Notes: generated by a model not told the origin, from the letters alone. A DNA stretch of 64,000 nt from an uncultured Alphaproteobacteria bacterium (GCA_910588255.1 CAJUOM010000002.1:15976-79975), one strand, 5' to 3'. Shown: positions 35,587 to 45,204, counted from the stretch's first letter. Numbers and translations are program-made.

Positions 35587-36480
35587 TTAATAAATGTAAC
35601 CTTCATACTTTTTCATAAGATTATCGATATTTTCAAAGGGAACCTCTGCTTTAAGGAATTTATTTATCCAATTTAATAGTTTCAATCCTTTAAAATTAAC
35701 TATCATAGAAATACAATCTTTTTCACCTTGTAATATCAAAGGAACAAGATTTAATGACAATTTGGGATTACGACGCAAAAGGGTTTTTATTTTTGTTTCA
35801 CTATTTAGTGTTAACATTATTTCTTTTTTCTTCAATTTACCAGCTATTCTATTATCCCAATCAGAGATTGAAGAAATTTTTGCATTAGGAAAAAGTGTTT
35901 CCGCAAATTCCAAATATGAAGAATCCTCTATAGCTATTGTTAAATTTTTATCTTTAATGAGCTCTTTTATTGATTTAGATCTATATGTTTCCAACATTTG
36001 TCTATTTATTAAAAATAACTTTTTATCAACAACATAAGGATTTGTATAAAGAACTTTCCTACTACGATGAATTGTATATGATAAATGTGAAATTCCAATA
36101 TCCCCTTCACCTTTTTTTATCGCATCAACTACATCTTCATATCTAGAATAACAACATCTGAAAATTAATTTGACTCCCAAAGCTTTTGCAATTTTCTTTG
36201 CTAACTCTATATCTTCACCTGTTAAATCAAATTTTTTATTCTTTTTCTTCATCAAAAATAATGGCCTGTTGGTATCTTTATTAGAACAAACAATCAAAGT
36301 TTTTCTTTTCAAAATATCATCTATATCTCCACAAATTATTCCCCTTTCTTTTTTGAAATCAGGAAGAGTTGTTTGGTATTCTACCTCAACTTCTGTATTT
36401 TCTGCAGAAATAACTATCTCACAAAAGAAGAAAATTGCAGAGACAAAAATACCAACCTTGTTCAGTAACATTAAAAACAA
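35587..36480 (-). CDS. Amino acid ABC transporter substrate-binding protein
   Basis: Periplasmic binding protein of family 3 (SBP_bac_3). Signal peptide in the first 25 residues (LLNKVGIFVSAIFFFCEIVI then SAEN). The body has LTGEDIELAKKIAKALGVKL, RYEDVVDAIKKGEGDIGISH, YTIHRSRKVLYTNPYVVDKK and a late LLNWINKFLK. No permease or ATPase is adjacent. The ligand is probably a polar amino acid. Confidence 0.88.
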   Translation of the reverse strand: MFLMLLNKVGIFVSAIFFFCEIVISAENTEVEVEYQTTLPDFKKERGIICGDIDDILKRKTLIVCSNKDTNRPLFLMKKKNKKFDLTGEDIELAKKIAKALGVKLIFRCCYSRYEDVVDAIKKGEGDIGISHLSYTIHRSRKVLYTNPYVVDKKLFLINRQMLETYRSKSIKELIKDKNLTIAIEDSSYLEFAETLFPNAKISSISDWDNRIAGKLKKKEIMLTLNSETKIKTLLRRNPKLSLNLVPLILQGEKDCISMIVNFKGLKLLNWINKFLKAEVPFENIDNLMKKYEGYIY

Positions 36481-36552
36481 AAACCAAGAACTTTCTGATA
36501 ATATTTTATCAAATTTACATTAATTTTTGGTTAATTTATGGCTTGTAATAAT

Positions 36553-38010
36553 TTAAATCAGTAACTCTTTCAAGATATTGTTTACCATTTCTGGGTTTCC
36601 TTTTCCATGTAAAGCTTTCATAGATTGCCCAACAAAAAATCCGAATAGTTGTGTTTTTCCTGATTTATATTGCTCTACTTGCTTTGAATTATCCGATAAA
36701 ACTTTCTCAATAACACTTTTAATGACAGATTCATCTTGAATCTGAACAAGTCCCAACTCTTTAACGAGGCTAGCAGGAGATTTTCCGGTTTCTGCCATTT
36801 CAGCAAAAACTGTTTTTGCAATTTTTCCTGATATTGTTTTATCAATAATCAAATCAACTAATTCAGCAATATATTCCACAGGGAATTCGACTTCTTCGAT
36901 ATCTTTTCCTTCTTTATTTAAAAGAGCAAAGAATTCACCAATCATCCAATTGGCAATCAATTTTGCAGATTCTGAAGCGGAAAATTTTGATGAAGCAACG
37001 ATCTTTTCAAAACAATCTGCGATTTTCTTATCCTCAATTAACACATTTGCATCAGATTCAGAAATTTCGTATTCTTTTATGAATCTTTCTTTTTTGGAGT
37101 CAGGAAGTTCAGGCATAGTCGCCATTAGTTTTTCTATTCTTTCATCTGATAATATAACAGGTTTCAAATCAGGATCAGGGAAATATCTATAATCTGCAGC
37201 ATCTTCTTTTGATCTCATTGATCTTGTTTCTCCTGCGTTAGAGTCAAAAAGCCTTGTTTCTTGGATAATCTCTTCCCCGGATTCTTTAGCTATTATTTGA
37301 CGTTCCGTTTCATAATCTAAAGCCTGTCCTAAAAACTTTATAGAATTTATGTTCTTAATTTCCACACGATTTCCGAATCCTTCTCCGGGTTTTCTAATCG
37401 ATATATTGGCATCAACTCTCAAATTTCCACGTTCCATATTACAATCCGAAGTTTCGATATATCTCAAAATTGTGCGAAGTTTCTTAACATATTGCATAGC
37501 TTCATAAGAAGAACTCATATCCGGTTTTGATACTATTTCCATCAACGGAACTCCGGATCTGTTCAAATCAACATAAGAAAAATCTGGAGATAAATCATGT
37601 ATACTTTTTCCAGCATCTTGCTCTATATGAATTCTTTCAATATTGATAATTTTTTTAGAGCCATCTTTCAATTCGATTTCAAGATATCCGTCTGTAATTA
37701 TCGGATAATATAATTGTGAAATCTGATATCCAGATGGAAGATCAGGATAAAAATAATTCTTCCGATCAAATCTGGAGATTTTATTTATCTTTCCATTTAT
37801 TCCAAATCCGGATTTAATAGCCTGATCTATAGCGTTTTCATTCAAAACAGGAAGCATTCCGGGCATTGCGGCATCATAAAAACTAACCTGAGTATTCGGA
37901 TCTGAACCGAAATTAGTTGGACTTGAACTAAATAATTTCGATTTTGTGGAAATCTGCGCATGCACCTCGAGTCCAATAACAACTTCCCATCCTTTTATTA
38001 AATTATCCAT
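36553..38010 (-). CDS. gatB: Aspartyl/glutamyl-tRNA amidotransferase subunit B
   Basis: tRNA-binding kinase/amidotransferase subunit that converts Glu-tRNA(Gln) and Asp-tRNA(Asn). Family motifs: WEVVIGLEVHAQISTKSKLF, RKNYFYPDLPSGYQISQ, YVDLNRSGVPLMEIVSKPD, and the C-terminal YqeY-like domain with LFGFFVGQSMKALHGKGNP. 485 residues. It lies 18 bases downstream of gatA. Confidence 0.96.
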   Translation of the reverse strand: MDNLIKGWEVVIGLEVHAQISTKSKLFSSSPTNFGSDPNTQVSFYDAAMPGMLPVLNENAIDQAIKSGFGINGKINKISRFDRKNYFYPDLPSGYQISQLYYPIITDGYLEIELKDGSKKIINIERIHIEQDAGKSIHDLSPDFSYVDLNRSGVPLMEIVSKPDMSSSYEAMQYVKKLRTILRYIETSDCNMERGNLRVDANISIRKPGEGFGNRVEIKNINSIKFLGQALDYETERQIIAKESGEEIIQETRLFDSNAGETRSMRSKEDAADYRYFPDPDLKPVILSDERIEKLMATMPELPDSKKERFIKEYEISESDANVLIEDKKIADCFEKIVASSKFSASESAKLIANWMIGEFFALLNKEGKDIEEVEFPVEYIAELVDLIIDKTISGKIAKTVFAEMAETGKSPASLVKELGLVQIQDESVIKSVIEKVLSDNSKQVEQYKSGKTQLFGFFVGQSMKALHGKGNPEMVNNILKELLI

Positions 38011-38028
38011 AAAATTCTCCAGTTTTAT

Positions 38029-39513
38029 TTAGTATATAGTTAATATATCTTTTCTTAATTTTTCAAAATCAGCAGATTCTTCTATAATCTTTGCAGCTTT
38101 AAATATATTTACTTCTCCAAATCTATTACCTATCAATTGAACTCCCATAGGCAACCCATCGTTTGATAATCCAGCAGGAATAGACATAGCAGGAAGTCCG
38201 GCTATATTCGCATTAACCGTAAATATATCATTTAAATACATTTCTACAGGTGTCATTTTTGCGGATTCTTCTATTCCAAACGCAGTGTTTGGAGTTGTTA
38301 GGGTTAAAATCAGATCTACTTTGGAAAAAGCATTATTTTTAAAATCTTCTTTTATCATTTTCTGAATTTTTAAAGCCTTAGTGTAATAAGCATCATAATA
38401 CCCTGCAGACAACACATATGTTCCCGTTAGTATTCTTCTTTTCACTTCCTCTCCAAACCCTTCAGATCTGGAATTGATATAAAGCTCATTAATGTCATTA
38501 TAATGTTCAGCTCGCCTTGAATACCTCACCCCATCATATCTTGTTAAGTTCGAGGAAGCTTCGGCAGGAGCTATGATATAATATGCAGGAAGTGCATAAG
38601 GAGTTGTTTTTAAAGATATATCAATTAATTCACAACCGGCAGATACCAACCAATTTTTTGCCTTTTCAAATAAATCTAAATTTTCTTGATTCAATCCTTC
38701 AATGTATTCTTTAGCAATACCAATTTTCATTCCTCTTATAGATTGTCCTAAAAAACTCGCATAATCTGGAATAGTAACATTTTCTGAAGTTGAATCTTTA
38801 TCATCATATCCTGCCATCGCACACAGCATTATAGCAGCATCTTCAACAGTTTTTGTCAAAGGTCCTGCTTGATCTAAAGATGATGCAAAAGCAACCATTC
38901 CCCAACGTGAACATAAACCATATGTAGGTTTTATACCCACTAATCCAGAAAATGCAGCAGGCTGTCTTATGGATCCTCCTGTGTCAGATCCTGTAGCTGC
39001 GACACATAAATCTGAAGCAACAGCGGTTGCAGAACCACCAGAAGATCCTCCCGGTACTAATTTCATATCACTGTTGGATTTTTTCCTGAAAGGTAAATAA
39101 CATGGCCCAAAATAGCTTGTTATATTAGCCGATCCCATTGCAAACTCATCCATATTTGTTTTCCCAATAAAAACAGCTCCATTATTGAGCAAGTTCTGAG
39201 TTACTGTAGACTCATATTCAGGCACAAATTCAGAAAGTATTTTTGAGCATGCGGTTGTTCGAATACCTTTCGTACAAAACAAATCTTTAACAGCAATAGG
39301 AACACCTGAGAGTAATTTTTCTTCCCCTTTTGATATTTTTTCATCAGCTTTTTTTGCTGCTTCTAATGCCTTTTCTTTATCCAGAGTGACATAAGCATTT
39401 AGCTCTGAATAACTTTCAATCCGCTCTATATAATAGTTCATTAGCTCTAAGGAGCTAAATTCTTTGTTTTTCAAACCTTTTCTTACTTCTGATATCGTCA
39501 AAAATTTTTTCAT
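38029..39513 (-). CDS. gatA: Aspartyl/glutamyl-tRNA amidotransferase subunit A
   Basis: Amidase subunit that releases ammonia from glutamine. Amidase signature GSSGGSATAVASDLC, followed by ATGSDTGGSIRQPAAFSGLV with the catalytic Ser-cisSer pair; the lysine is in GVPIAVKDLFCTKG. 494 residues. gatC, needed for the complex, is not upstream; the exported kinase gene is there instead. Confidence 0.96.
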   Translation of the reverse strand: MKKFLTISEVRKGLKNKEFSSLELMNYYIERIESYSELNAYVTLDKEKALEAAKKADEKISKGEEKLLSGVPIAVKDLFCTKGIRTTACSKILSEFVPEYESTVTQNLLNNGAVFIGKTNMDEFAMGSANITSYFGPCYLPFRKKSNSDMKLVPGGSSGGSATAVASDLCVAATGSDTGGSIRQPAAFSGLVGIKPTYGLCSRWGMVAFASSLDQAGPLTKTVEDAAIMLCAMAGYDDKDSTSENVTIPDYASFLGQSIRGMKIGIAKEYIEGLNQENLDLFEKAKNWLVSAGCELIDISLKTTPYALPAYYIIAPAEASSNLTRYDGVRYSRRAEHYNDINELYINSRSEGFGEEVKRRILTGTYVLSAGYYDAYYTKALKIQKMIKEDFKNNAFSKVDLILTLTTPNTAFGIEESAKMTPVEMYLNDIFTVNANIAGLPAMSIPAGLSNDGLPMGVQLIGNRFGEVNIFKAAKIIEESADFEKLRKDILTIY

Positions 39514-39518
39514 CTACC

Positions 39519-40565
39519 CTACTCTACTTTCATGTTTTCAAAATCTTTAAAAAAACTAAGCACATATTTGGCTCTATTTTCGGAAGAAATTTGATCTAAT
39601 TCTATTTTATCATAATCTCCTTTTTTAAAATAACTTATTCCGCTTTCTTTTAAATTTTTCATAATTTTATCCAAATCCTCTGATTCATATCTGCCATCAA
39701 TCCAACAAAGTCTAAATACCCCGGCCAGAAAAGCTGTCGCTTTCACATAGAATAAGGTTGCTTTAAGTTCAAAATCCGAAACTTTTCTATTAAAATATTT
39801 TTCCAAGACGTATCTCATAGTTTTTGGATCATCTATTCCAGATTCATAAAAGAAATAACCAAATTCAGCAAAAACAGAATCTCTCCTGCTCTCTTGGAAA
39901 TCTATAAAATATACCTTCTTATCATCAGAAATCAATATATTTCCGGGAGCTAAATCCCCATGTATTATAATCTTGGAAGTTTTGTATTTCTTATAAACCT
40001 CTGTCAATTGATCATACCACTTGAAAAATTCAGATGGCACTTTCTTTTTACTAATTTTAATACCTTGAACTGAATCTCCTATAGATTCCAGCATTGGTTT
40101 ATTATGAAAAATATCAGTATTGGAGAAATTATGTATTATTCGCAAACCCTGGATAATTTGATTAAGAATATTTTCATTATTTAAGTCAGTTTTAGGATTA
40201 AAAATCCTTCCATTTATGTAATCTATAACAATTATATATGGATTTTTTTCGTTATCAGTAAATACTATTTCAGGAGCAAGTCCTTTTTCTGATAAGAATT
40301 TATGCATATTCAATTCAGAAATCCGATTTTCAATAGGAGTATTCTTGCTAAGAATCCTGATAACTAACGATTTTTCGGGTAAATTAATTTTATAAACTGA
40401 AGAAGATGACATTCCTCCTCTCAGTAATTCCACATTGATCTCAAGTGAAATACCAAAATTTTTCGCAAACTTTTTAATACCAATGTAATCTAACTCATTT
40501 AGCTTAGTGGCATATAAAGAAGCAGAAAACAAAGTAAAAATCAGAAATATTGTCTTATAAAACAT
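39519..40565 (-). CDS. Choline kinase/APH-fold phosphotransferase with signal peptide
   Basis: Residues 1-19 (MFYKTIFLIFTLFSASLYA) form a Sec signal peptide. The remainder is an APH/choline-kinase fold: LRGGMSSSSVYKINLPEKSLVIR (nucleotide loop and lysine strand), VIDYINGRIF, catalytic loop IIHGDLAPGNILI and metal-binding VYFIDFQES. It resembles LicA/choline or thiamine kinases. These use ATP in the cytosol, so an exported form is unexpected. It lies between rnj and gatA with 5-6 base gaps. Confidence 0.82.
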   Translation of the reverse strand: MFYKTIFLIFTLFSASLYATKLNELDYIGIKKFAKNFGISLEINVELLRGGMSSSSVYKINLPEKSLVIRILSKNTPIENRISELNMHKFLSEKGLAPEIVFTDNEKNPYIIVIDYINGRIFNPKTDLNNENILNQIIQGLRIIHNFSNTDIFHNKPMLESIGDSVQGIKISKKKVPSEFFKWYDQLTEVYKKYKTSKIIIHGDLAPGNILISDDKKVYFIDFQESRRDSVFAEFGYFFYESGIDDPKTMRYVLEKYFNRKVSDFELKATLFYVKATAFLAGVFRLCWIDGRYESEDLDKIMKNLKESGISYFKKGDYDKIELDQISSENRAKYVLSFFKDFENMKVE

Positions 40566-40571
40566 ATGTTA

Positions 40572-42230
40572 TCACACTTTATGTATATGAACACTCACAA
40601 GAGGTTTTTTTTCGAAATGTCTTGCGATTAATTTTCTTAATGAATTTTCACAAGACATTTTTAATTTTTCTATATCCGAATTTTTCACAAGTTCTGTAGA
40701 AATTATTTGATATATAACAGAACTTAATTTTTCGTTTGTTGTATTTTCCAGATATATACCTTCTATGACAACATCTGGAGATCCGATCAGTTTGTCTTCA
40801 TTTGAAACAACAAAACTGACACTCATATGTCCGTTATATGTCATTACAGTTCTTTCACGAATAGCTTTTGAATTAATCGGTATCAGATCATCACCATCTA
40901 AAGCGTTGAAAATAACATCATGGTGTTTTATTTTTTGTAATTTCCCTCCTTTGAAACTCACAACATCTCCGGATTCTGCCACAAATACTTCGGATATACC
41001 ACATTCTTTTGCAAAATCTTTATGAGCAAAAAGCATTCTTGCATCACCATGAATAGGCATAAGCGAACGTGGTTTCAGCCATTTATACATCAAAGCTATG
41101 GATTCTTTGTTTGGATGTCCGGAAACATGAATATCATCTTCTGTATCTGTTGTGACTATTTCAACACCTTTTCTGATTAACAAATTTTGCATCTCACGAA
41201 TTCCAAGTTCATTTCCGGGAATTACTTTTGAAGAAAACAAAACAACATCGTTTTTGTCTAATTTTATAAGTTTATTTTCCCCTCTAGCTAATCTAAATAA
41301 AGCAGAACGAGCTTCCCCTTGAGAACCTGTGCAAATCACTAAGACTTTTTCAGGAGGCATACTTGCTGCTTCTTCATCTGTCAATATTGAATTAACATTA
41401 TCTTTAAATTGCTTTGAAAAATAAGAAGTTTCGGAAACAGCATCAAGCATCTTATGCATTGATCTTCCAATAATCGCAACTTTCCTTCCGAGTTTTTTAG
41501 CAACGCTAAATATAGTCTCTAATCTTGCAACATTCGAAGAAAAGCAAGTCACTGTTATTCTTTTGTGTTTATATTTTGGTATAATCCTTAACAAAGCATC
41601 TTTGACGGTTGTTTCAGATCCTATTTGATCTTCAGTCAATATATTTGTTGAATCACAAAGAAGACAATCTACTCCTTCTTTTCCGATTTCTTCTAGCCTT
41701 TTTTCATCAACAAAATCTCCTAGGAGTGGCGTTTCGTCAATTTTCCAATCTCCCGTGTGAAAAACGTTTCCAGCTTGCGTTTTTATATAAATTCCACAAG
41801 CCCCCAAAATAGAATGCGCTAAAGAAACAAACTCCACTTCAAAACTTCCGGTTTTTATAACCTGTTTAGGTCTCACAGTATTAATCTCAACTTCCTCCCT
41901 CCAAGAATAATCTTTTAATTTCTGTTTCAGAATCGCTGCAGGAAATTCAGTTAAATAAATAGGACATCTCAACTTTGGCCAAAGGTATTGAATCGCTCCA
42001 ATATGATCCTCATGAGCATGAGTTATGAACAAACCTTTTATCTTGTCCCTTACACTTTCTGGAAATGATATATCCGGAGTTAAAATTTCTATTCCAAGCT
42101 TATCATAAAAAGCTATTCCTAAATCAACTATAATCCATTCTTTATTATTTCCAATCATAGTACAGTTAGCGCCGATCTGTTCAAGCCCTCCGAGAGGAAG
42201 TATCAACAAATCTTCTTTTTTTGCATTCAT
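40572..42230 (-). CDS. rnj: Ribonuclease J
   Basis: Metallo-beta-lactamase/beta-CASP RNase with endo- and 5'-exonuclease activity in mRNA decay and rRNA maturation. The zinc site is LFITHAHEDHIGAIQYLWP, with further ligands at HSILGACG and HTGDWKID; beta-CASP motifs are VTCFSSNVARLE, ICTGSQGEARSAL, DDIHVSGHPNKE and LMPIHGDARML. 552 residues, typical. Alphaproteobacteria commonly carry RNase J. It begins 19 bases after the SH3 gene ends. Confidence 0.95.
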   Translation of the reverse strand: MNAKKEDLLILPLGGLEQIGANCTMIGNNKEWIIVDLGIAFYDKLGIEILTPDISFPESVRDKIKGLFITHAHEDHIGAIQYLWPKLRCPIYLTEFPAAILKQKLKDYSWREEVEINTVRPKQVIKTGSFEVEFVSLAHSILGACGIYIKTQAGNVFHTGDWKIDETPLLGDFVDEKRLEEIGKEGVDCLLCDSTNILTEDQIGSETTVKDALLRIIPKYKHKRITVTCFSSNVARLETIFSVAKKLGRKVAIIGRSMHKMLDAVSETSYFSKQFKDNVNSILTDEEAASMPPEKVLVICTGSQGEARSALFRLARGENKLIKLDKNDVVLFSSKVIPGNELGIREMQNLLIRKGVEIVTTDTEDDIHVSGHPNKESIALMYKWLKPRSLMPIHGDARMLFAHKDFAKECGISEVFVAESGDVVSFKGGKLQKIKHHDVIFNALDGDDLIPINSKAIRERTVMTYNGHMSVSFVVSNEDKLIGSPDVVIEGIYLENTTNEKLSSVIYQIISTELVKNSDIEKLKMSCENSLRKLIARHFEKKPLVSVHIHKV

Positions 42231-42249
42231 TTATATTTCTCCTTAAAAA

Positions 42250-42750
42250 TCAGCGTATTTCATTATCAAATACACCAAAAACATCTGATTTCTTTATCCA
42301 CCCCCGATATTTTTCTCCGCCACTATAAATCTTTACTTCACACCATTTTCCACGAACTGCAATCAATTCCATAATTACATTTTTCTTAATAAGTGCAATC
42401 AAATTTGAATTATCATTTGAATCGGACATAAGTTTTGCCGAAGTATTATTTGTCGTCATCACAAACCTTTTTGAAGAAAGTAAACTTTTATGAATCCAGC
42501 TTTCACTTCCAAAAGGATCTTTTATCTTTCTCCAATGATCATATTTTGCAATAATCATAACAGGCATCCCTTTTTGAATATATTCAAAACTTATCTTATA
42601 TTCTTTTCCAGGCCCTCTATGAGAATTAGCTTTATTTGATTTTATCGAAGCATAATAAGGATCACAAATCCCGCTTTTTATAAACGCAAAAGTCTCATCC
42701 GCAAGCAAAAATAAAAATAAGAGTAAATATATGGTTTTTCTATATCTCAC
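42250..42750 (-). CDS. Secreted bacterial SH3-domain protein
   Basis: Signal peptide (residues 1-22, RKTIYLLLFLFLLADETFA), then two SH3b-like repeats: ANSHRGPGKEYKISFEYIQK with DHWRKIKDPFGSESWIHKSL, and the degenerate SAKLMSDSNDNSNLIALI with GKWCEVKIYSGGEKYRGWI. SH3b domains often bind peptidoglycan. Similar small SH3 proteins are widespread in alphaproteobacteria. It overlaps the phosphofructokinase gene by 11 bases. Confidence 0.85.
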   Translation of the reverse strand: MRYRKTIYLLLFLFLLADETFAFIKSGICDPYYASIKSNKANSHRGPGKEYKISFEYIQKGMPVMIIAKYDHWRKIKDPFGSESWIHKSLLSSKRFVMTTNNTSAKLMSDSNDNSNLIALIKKNVIMELIAVRGKWCEVKIYSGGEKYRGWIKKSDVFGVFDNEIR

Positions 42751-43831
42751 CTATATAGACCCCTAAATTTCTCGCAGCTTTGACATATTCATTATTTAAA
42801 TCCAGAACCTTATTGACGCTTTTTATTACATCAGAAATATTCATTGTTTTTAATCTATTTTCAGAAAACAACAAGACTTTTCCAGAAACTTTCTTGTCTA
42901 TAAGATTAATAGCCTCAAGTCCAAATAAAGTTCCAAGTAACCTATCATTAATACAAGTTTTTCCTCCTCTTTGAACATGCCCTAGAGTGACGCATCGTGA
43001 TTCAATACCAGTTTCCTTTATTTTACTCACCAAATGTTGCCCTATACCTCTATATGCCAAATGTGAATATTTCATTACTCCATCAACATTTTCCACATTA
43101 TGCTTAAAATCACTATCTTCAACAGACTCAGCAACAACTACAATACAATAATTTTTTCCATTTGAAAAACATTCTTTTACTTTGTTTTTCACTTTTTCAA
43201 TATCATATTTAAATTCTGGAACAAGAATAATATCAGCTCCTGAAGCTATTCCTGCATACATTGCAATAAATCCGGCATCTCTTCCCATAACTTCAACAAC
43301 CATAGCTCTCTCATGGCTTTTTGCAGTTGATCTGATATTTTCAACAGCTGAAACGACAACCTCTAAAGAAGTTTGAAAACCAATGGAATAATCGGTATAA
43401 TTAACGTCATTATCAATAGTTTTAGGAATAAAAGCTATATTTAAATTTTCATTTTTAATAAGCAGTTCGTTTATTAATCGAAGACTGCCATCCCCGCCAA
43501 CACAAACCAATCCTTCCAATTCGAGTTTTTTATAGCCCTCGTGAATCATATTCTTTATGTCTTCTATAGACTTTCCGGATTCTATAGTTGATGACATCCA
43601 TTTTGTGTCGGAAAGAATAATACTACCCGAATTCGTCAACATGTCTTCATTACAAAGTTTATCAGTAAGTTTTATAAAGTCAATAGGATCATTTGCAAGA
43701 GCTCTTATTCCCCTTTTTAATCCCAATAATTCATACCCAAGGTTTTTTGCTCTGATAAAAGCAGCTCTTATGACTGAGTTTAATCCGGAACAATCTCCAC
43801 CCACAGTTAGTATTCCTATTCTTTTCTTCAT
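42740..43831 (-). CDS. 6-phosphofructokinase
   Basis: Phosphorylates fructose 6-phosphate in glycolysis. Motifs: GILTVGGDCSGLNSVIRAAF, CVGGDGSLRLINELL, FIPKTIDNDVNYTDYSIGFQ, VEVMGRDAGFIAMYAG and TLGHVQRGGKT. Glycine in GGDG is typical of ATP-dependent enzymes, whereas lysine in PKTIDND is typical of PPi-type lineages. This mix is seen in some ATP-using members of the PPi-derived group, so the phosphoryl donor is uncertain. 363 residues, no signal peptide. The exported paralogue is broken at 19529-20680. Confidence 0.92.
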   Translation of the reverse strand: MKKRIGILTVGGDCSGLNSVIRAAFIRAKNLGYELLGLKRGIRALANDPIDFIKLTDKLCNEDMLTNSGSIILSDTKWMSSTIESGKSIEDIKNMIHEGYKKLELEGLVCVGGDGSLRLINELLIKNENLNIAFIPKTIDNDVNYTDYSIGFQTSLEVVVSAVENIRSTAKSHERAMVVEVMGRDAGFIAMYAGIASGADIILVPEFKYDIEKVKNKVKECFSNGKNYCIVVVAESVEDSDFKHNVENVDGVMKYSHLAYRGIGQHLVSKIKETGIESRCVTLGHVQRGGKTCINDRLLGTLFGLEAINLIDKKVSGKVLLFSENRLKTMNISDVIKSVNKVLDLNNEYVKAARNLGVYIGEI

Positions 43832-43953
43832 ATATGTCGTTTGTTCAAACTTAACAAATTAGGATATAATCATTTTTTATATTAACATTCTTTAAACAAA
43901 ATTTCAAAAAGTATCTTAAATTGGAATTAAAATACACATTCATAAAAACATCT

Positions 43954-43994
43954 TAAAAACACCTAAAACTTTAAGGGACTATTTATGATTTGAC
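43954..43994 (-). repeat. AT-rich repeat core R, copy 5
   Basis: AAAAACACCTAAAACTTTAA then GGGACTATTTATGATTTGAC, a diverged core with no adjacent hairpin. It lies between the phosphofructokinase start and the broken LRR gene. The interval 43832-44071 otherwise holds inverted repeats near 44006-44063 (GGGGAA/TTCCCC and AATACTT/AAGTATT) that may terminate the LRR transcript. Confidence 0.75.
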
Positions 43995-44071
43995 ATGAAA
44001 GAAGGGGAAGAGGAACACTGAATAGCGTTCTCACTAGTTCCCCAATACTTCTCTTCATTAAGTATTGAATT

Positions 44072-44510
44072 TCAAACGTAGAAACCTATACTTTTTTCCC
44101 GAGCAATACTTCTAAATCTTTCCTTTAATTTATCCCCTATGTTATTATTGGTTAGACTAAGGTGATTAATAACTGTACTTGGCAGAATTTTAGCAAGTGC
44201 TCGTATTTCTTCTGCTCCTATATTTTTAGACCTTAGATTAATTCTTTCGCGGATGGTATTTTTTTCTAAAAGTTCTCGAGCTCTATCTAAAGCAATTTGA
44301 GATATTGGTTCTTCTGCTTGAGGAGCCTGAAGTGATAATCTATTATCTAAAACACTTTGAACAGCTGCTAACTGATCTGTTAAGAAACCCTTTAAAGTAG
44401 TTAATTGCTCTATATTGAAGTTATCAAACGTGTTTTTTTGTTGAAGCAGTAACTTCCATACTTCCCAACATTATGGAAAGCATACTTATTCCTAATAATA
44501 TTTTTTTCAC
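44072..44510 (-). pseudogene. Secreted leucine-rich-repeat protein, frameshifted
   Basis: A strong AGGAG site precedes GTG at 44510. The frame opens with a signal peptide (KKILLGISMLSIMLGSMEVT) and then breaks at an A7 run (44433-44439). With one A removed it continues NTFDNFNIEQLTTLKGFLTD and later RINLRSKNIGAEEIRALAKI and HLSLTNNNIGDKLKERF, a ribonuclease-inhibitor-type leucine-rich repeat, to a TGA at 44072. The corrected length is 146 codons. Short secreted LRR proteins are often host-directed in intracellular bacteria; that is inference. The extra base may be a real mutation or a homopolymer read error. Confidence 0.78.
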
Positions 44511-44627
44511 AATCTTTCTCCTGTAATAAATTTAACTTATATCCATATTATATCGAATATTATATCAAAAAGCAAGGGAAAAATATATTTATTTCGTACT
44601 TATAAAATAAGTAATAGAAACGTCAAG

Positions 44628-44667
44628 AAAATTTATTAAAATTTTATGGGACTTTTTAGAGTTTGAC
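44628..44667 (-). repeat. AT-rich repeat core R, copy 6
   Basis: Reads TATTAAAATTTTATGGGACT then TTTTAGAGTTTGAC. With H4 and X copy D it forms a complete inverted element. The 45-base spacer to H4 matches those of the H1/R1 and H5/R8 pairs. Confidence 0.85.
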
Positions 44668-44712
44668 TTGTGGAAAGAACGAGGAATATACTGAAATTAT
44701 AGAGGATATACA

Positions 44713-44761
44713 GGTGCGCGGCGTGTGGTGAAATTAACGAGTATGCCACACGCCGCGCTCC
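44713..44761. repeat. GC-rich hairpin H4
   Basis: GGTGCGCGGCGTGTGG and CCACACGCCGCGCTCC pair over about 16 bp around an AT-rich loop, which is the reverse complement of the H1/H6 loop type. Same stem class as H1, H5 and H6. Confidence 0.9.
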
Positions 44762-44789
44762 TGAATGCCTCATTCCGATTTGATTACAT

Positions 44790-44960
44790 ATAAACCCTTC
44801 CACCCTAGGGATGGATGTTAGTTAACCTTAAACCATATTGAAGAAGTTGTGACTTTACAATTAACCTATCAAAATAAGTCACTGCACGAAGCATGAATTA
44901 GAAAGAAGACCTCACCGGAAAACTTCATTGACACCGCAGAGGTACCTATAGCGCTTTCGC
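44790..44960 (-). repeat. Dispersed repeat block X, copy D (inverted)
   Basis: Reverse complement of copy E (60623-60804) over nearly its full length, from the ACCCTTCCACCCTAGGGATG end to CTATAGCGCTTTC. On the minus strand the order X-H4-R6 is the same as in the other elements. Confidence 0.88.
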
Positions 44961-45047
44961 AAGGCATAAAGATTATAAAACAACCAGATAGATCTGTCTT
45001 AGTAAAACAATGTTTTTTAAAAAATAGCATAAATTGAATTTATGAAC

Positions 45048-45076
45048 TTGACAAATAACGTAAAAGCTAGTAAATT
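45048..45076 (+). promoter_or_regulatory. Promoter of tRNA-Leu/rpmI/rplT
   Basis: TTGACA (45048-45053), exactly 17 bases, TAAATT (45071-45076), 13 bases before the tRNA. A close consensus match. Confidence 0.8.
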
Positions 45077-45089
45077 TAAGAAGTAAGCT

Positions 45090-45175
45090 GCCTGCTTGGT
45101 GGAATTGGTAGACACAACAGACTTAAAATCTGTCGCCCAATCGGCTTGCCGGTTCGAGTCCGGCAGCAGGTACCA
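45090..45175 (+). tRNA. tRNA-Leu (TAA)
   Basis: Class II tRNA with long variable arm; acceptor GCCTGCT/AGCAGGT, anticodon loop CTTAAAA (TAA), T-loop TTCGAGT and encoded CCA. It is 86 bases long. Confidence 0.97.
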
Positions 45176-45204
45176 AGTTTATATTATATGTGTTTTGAGG
45201 AATT

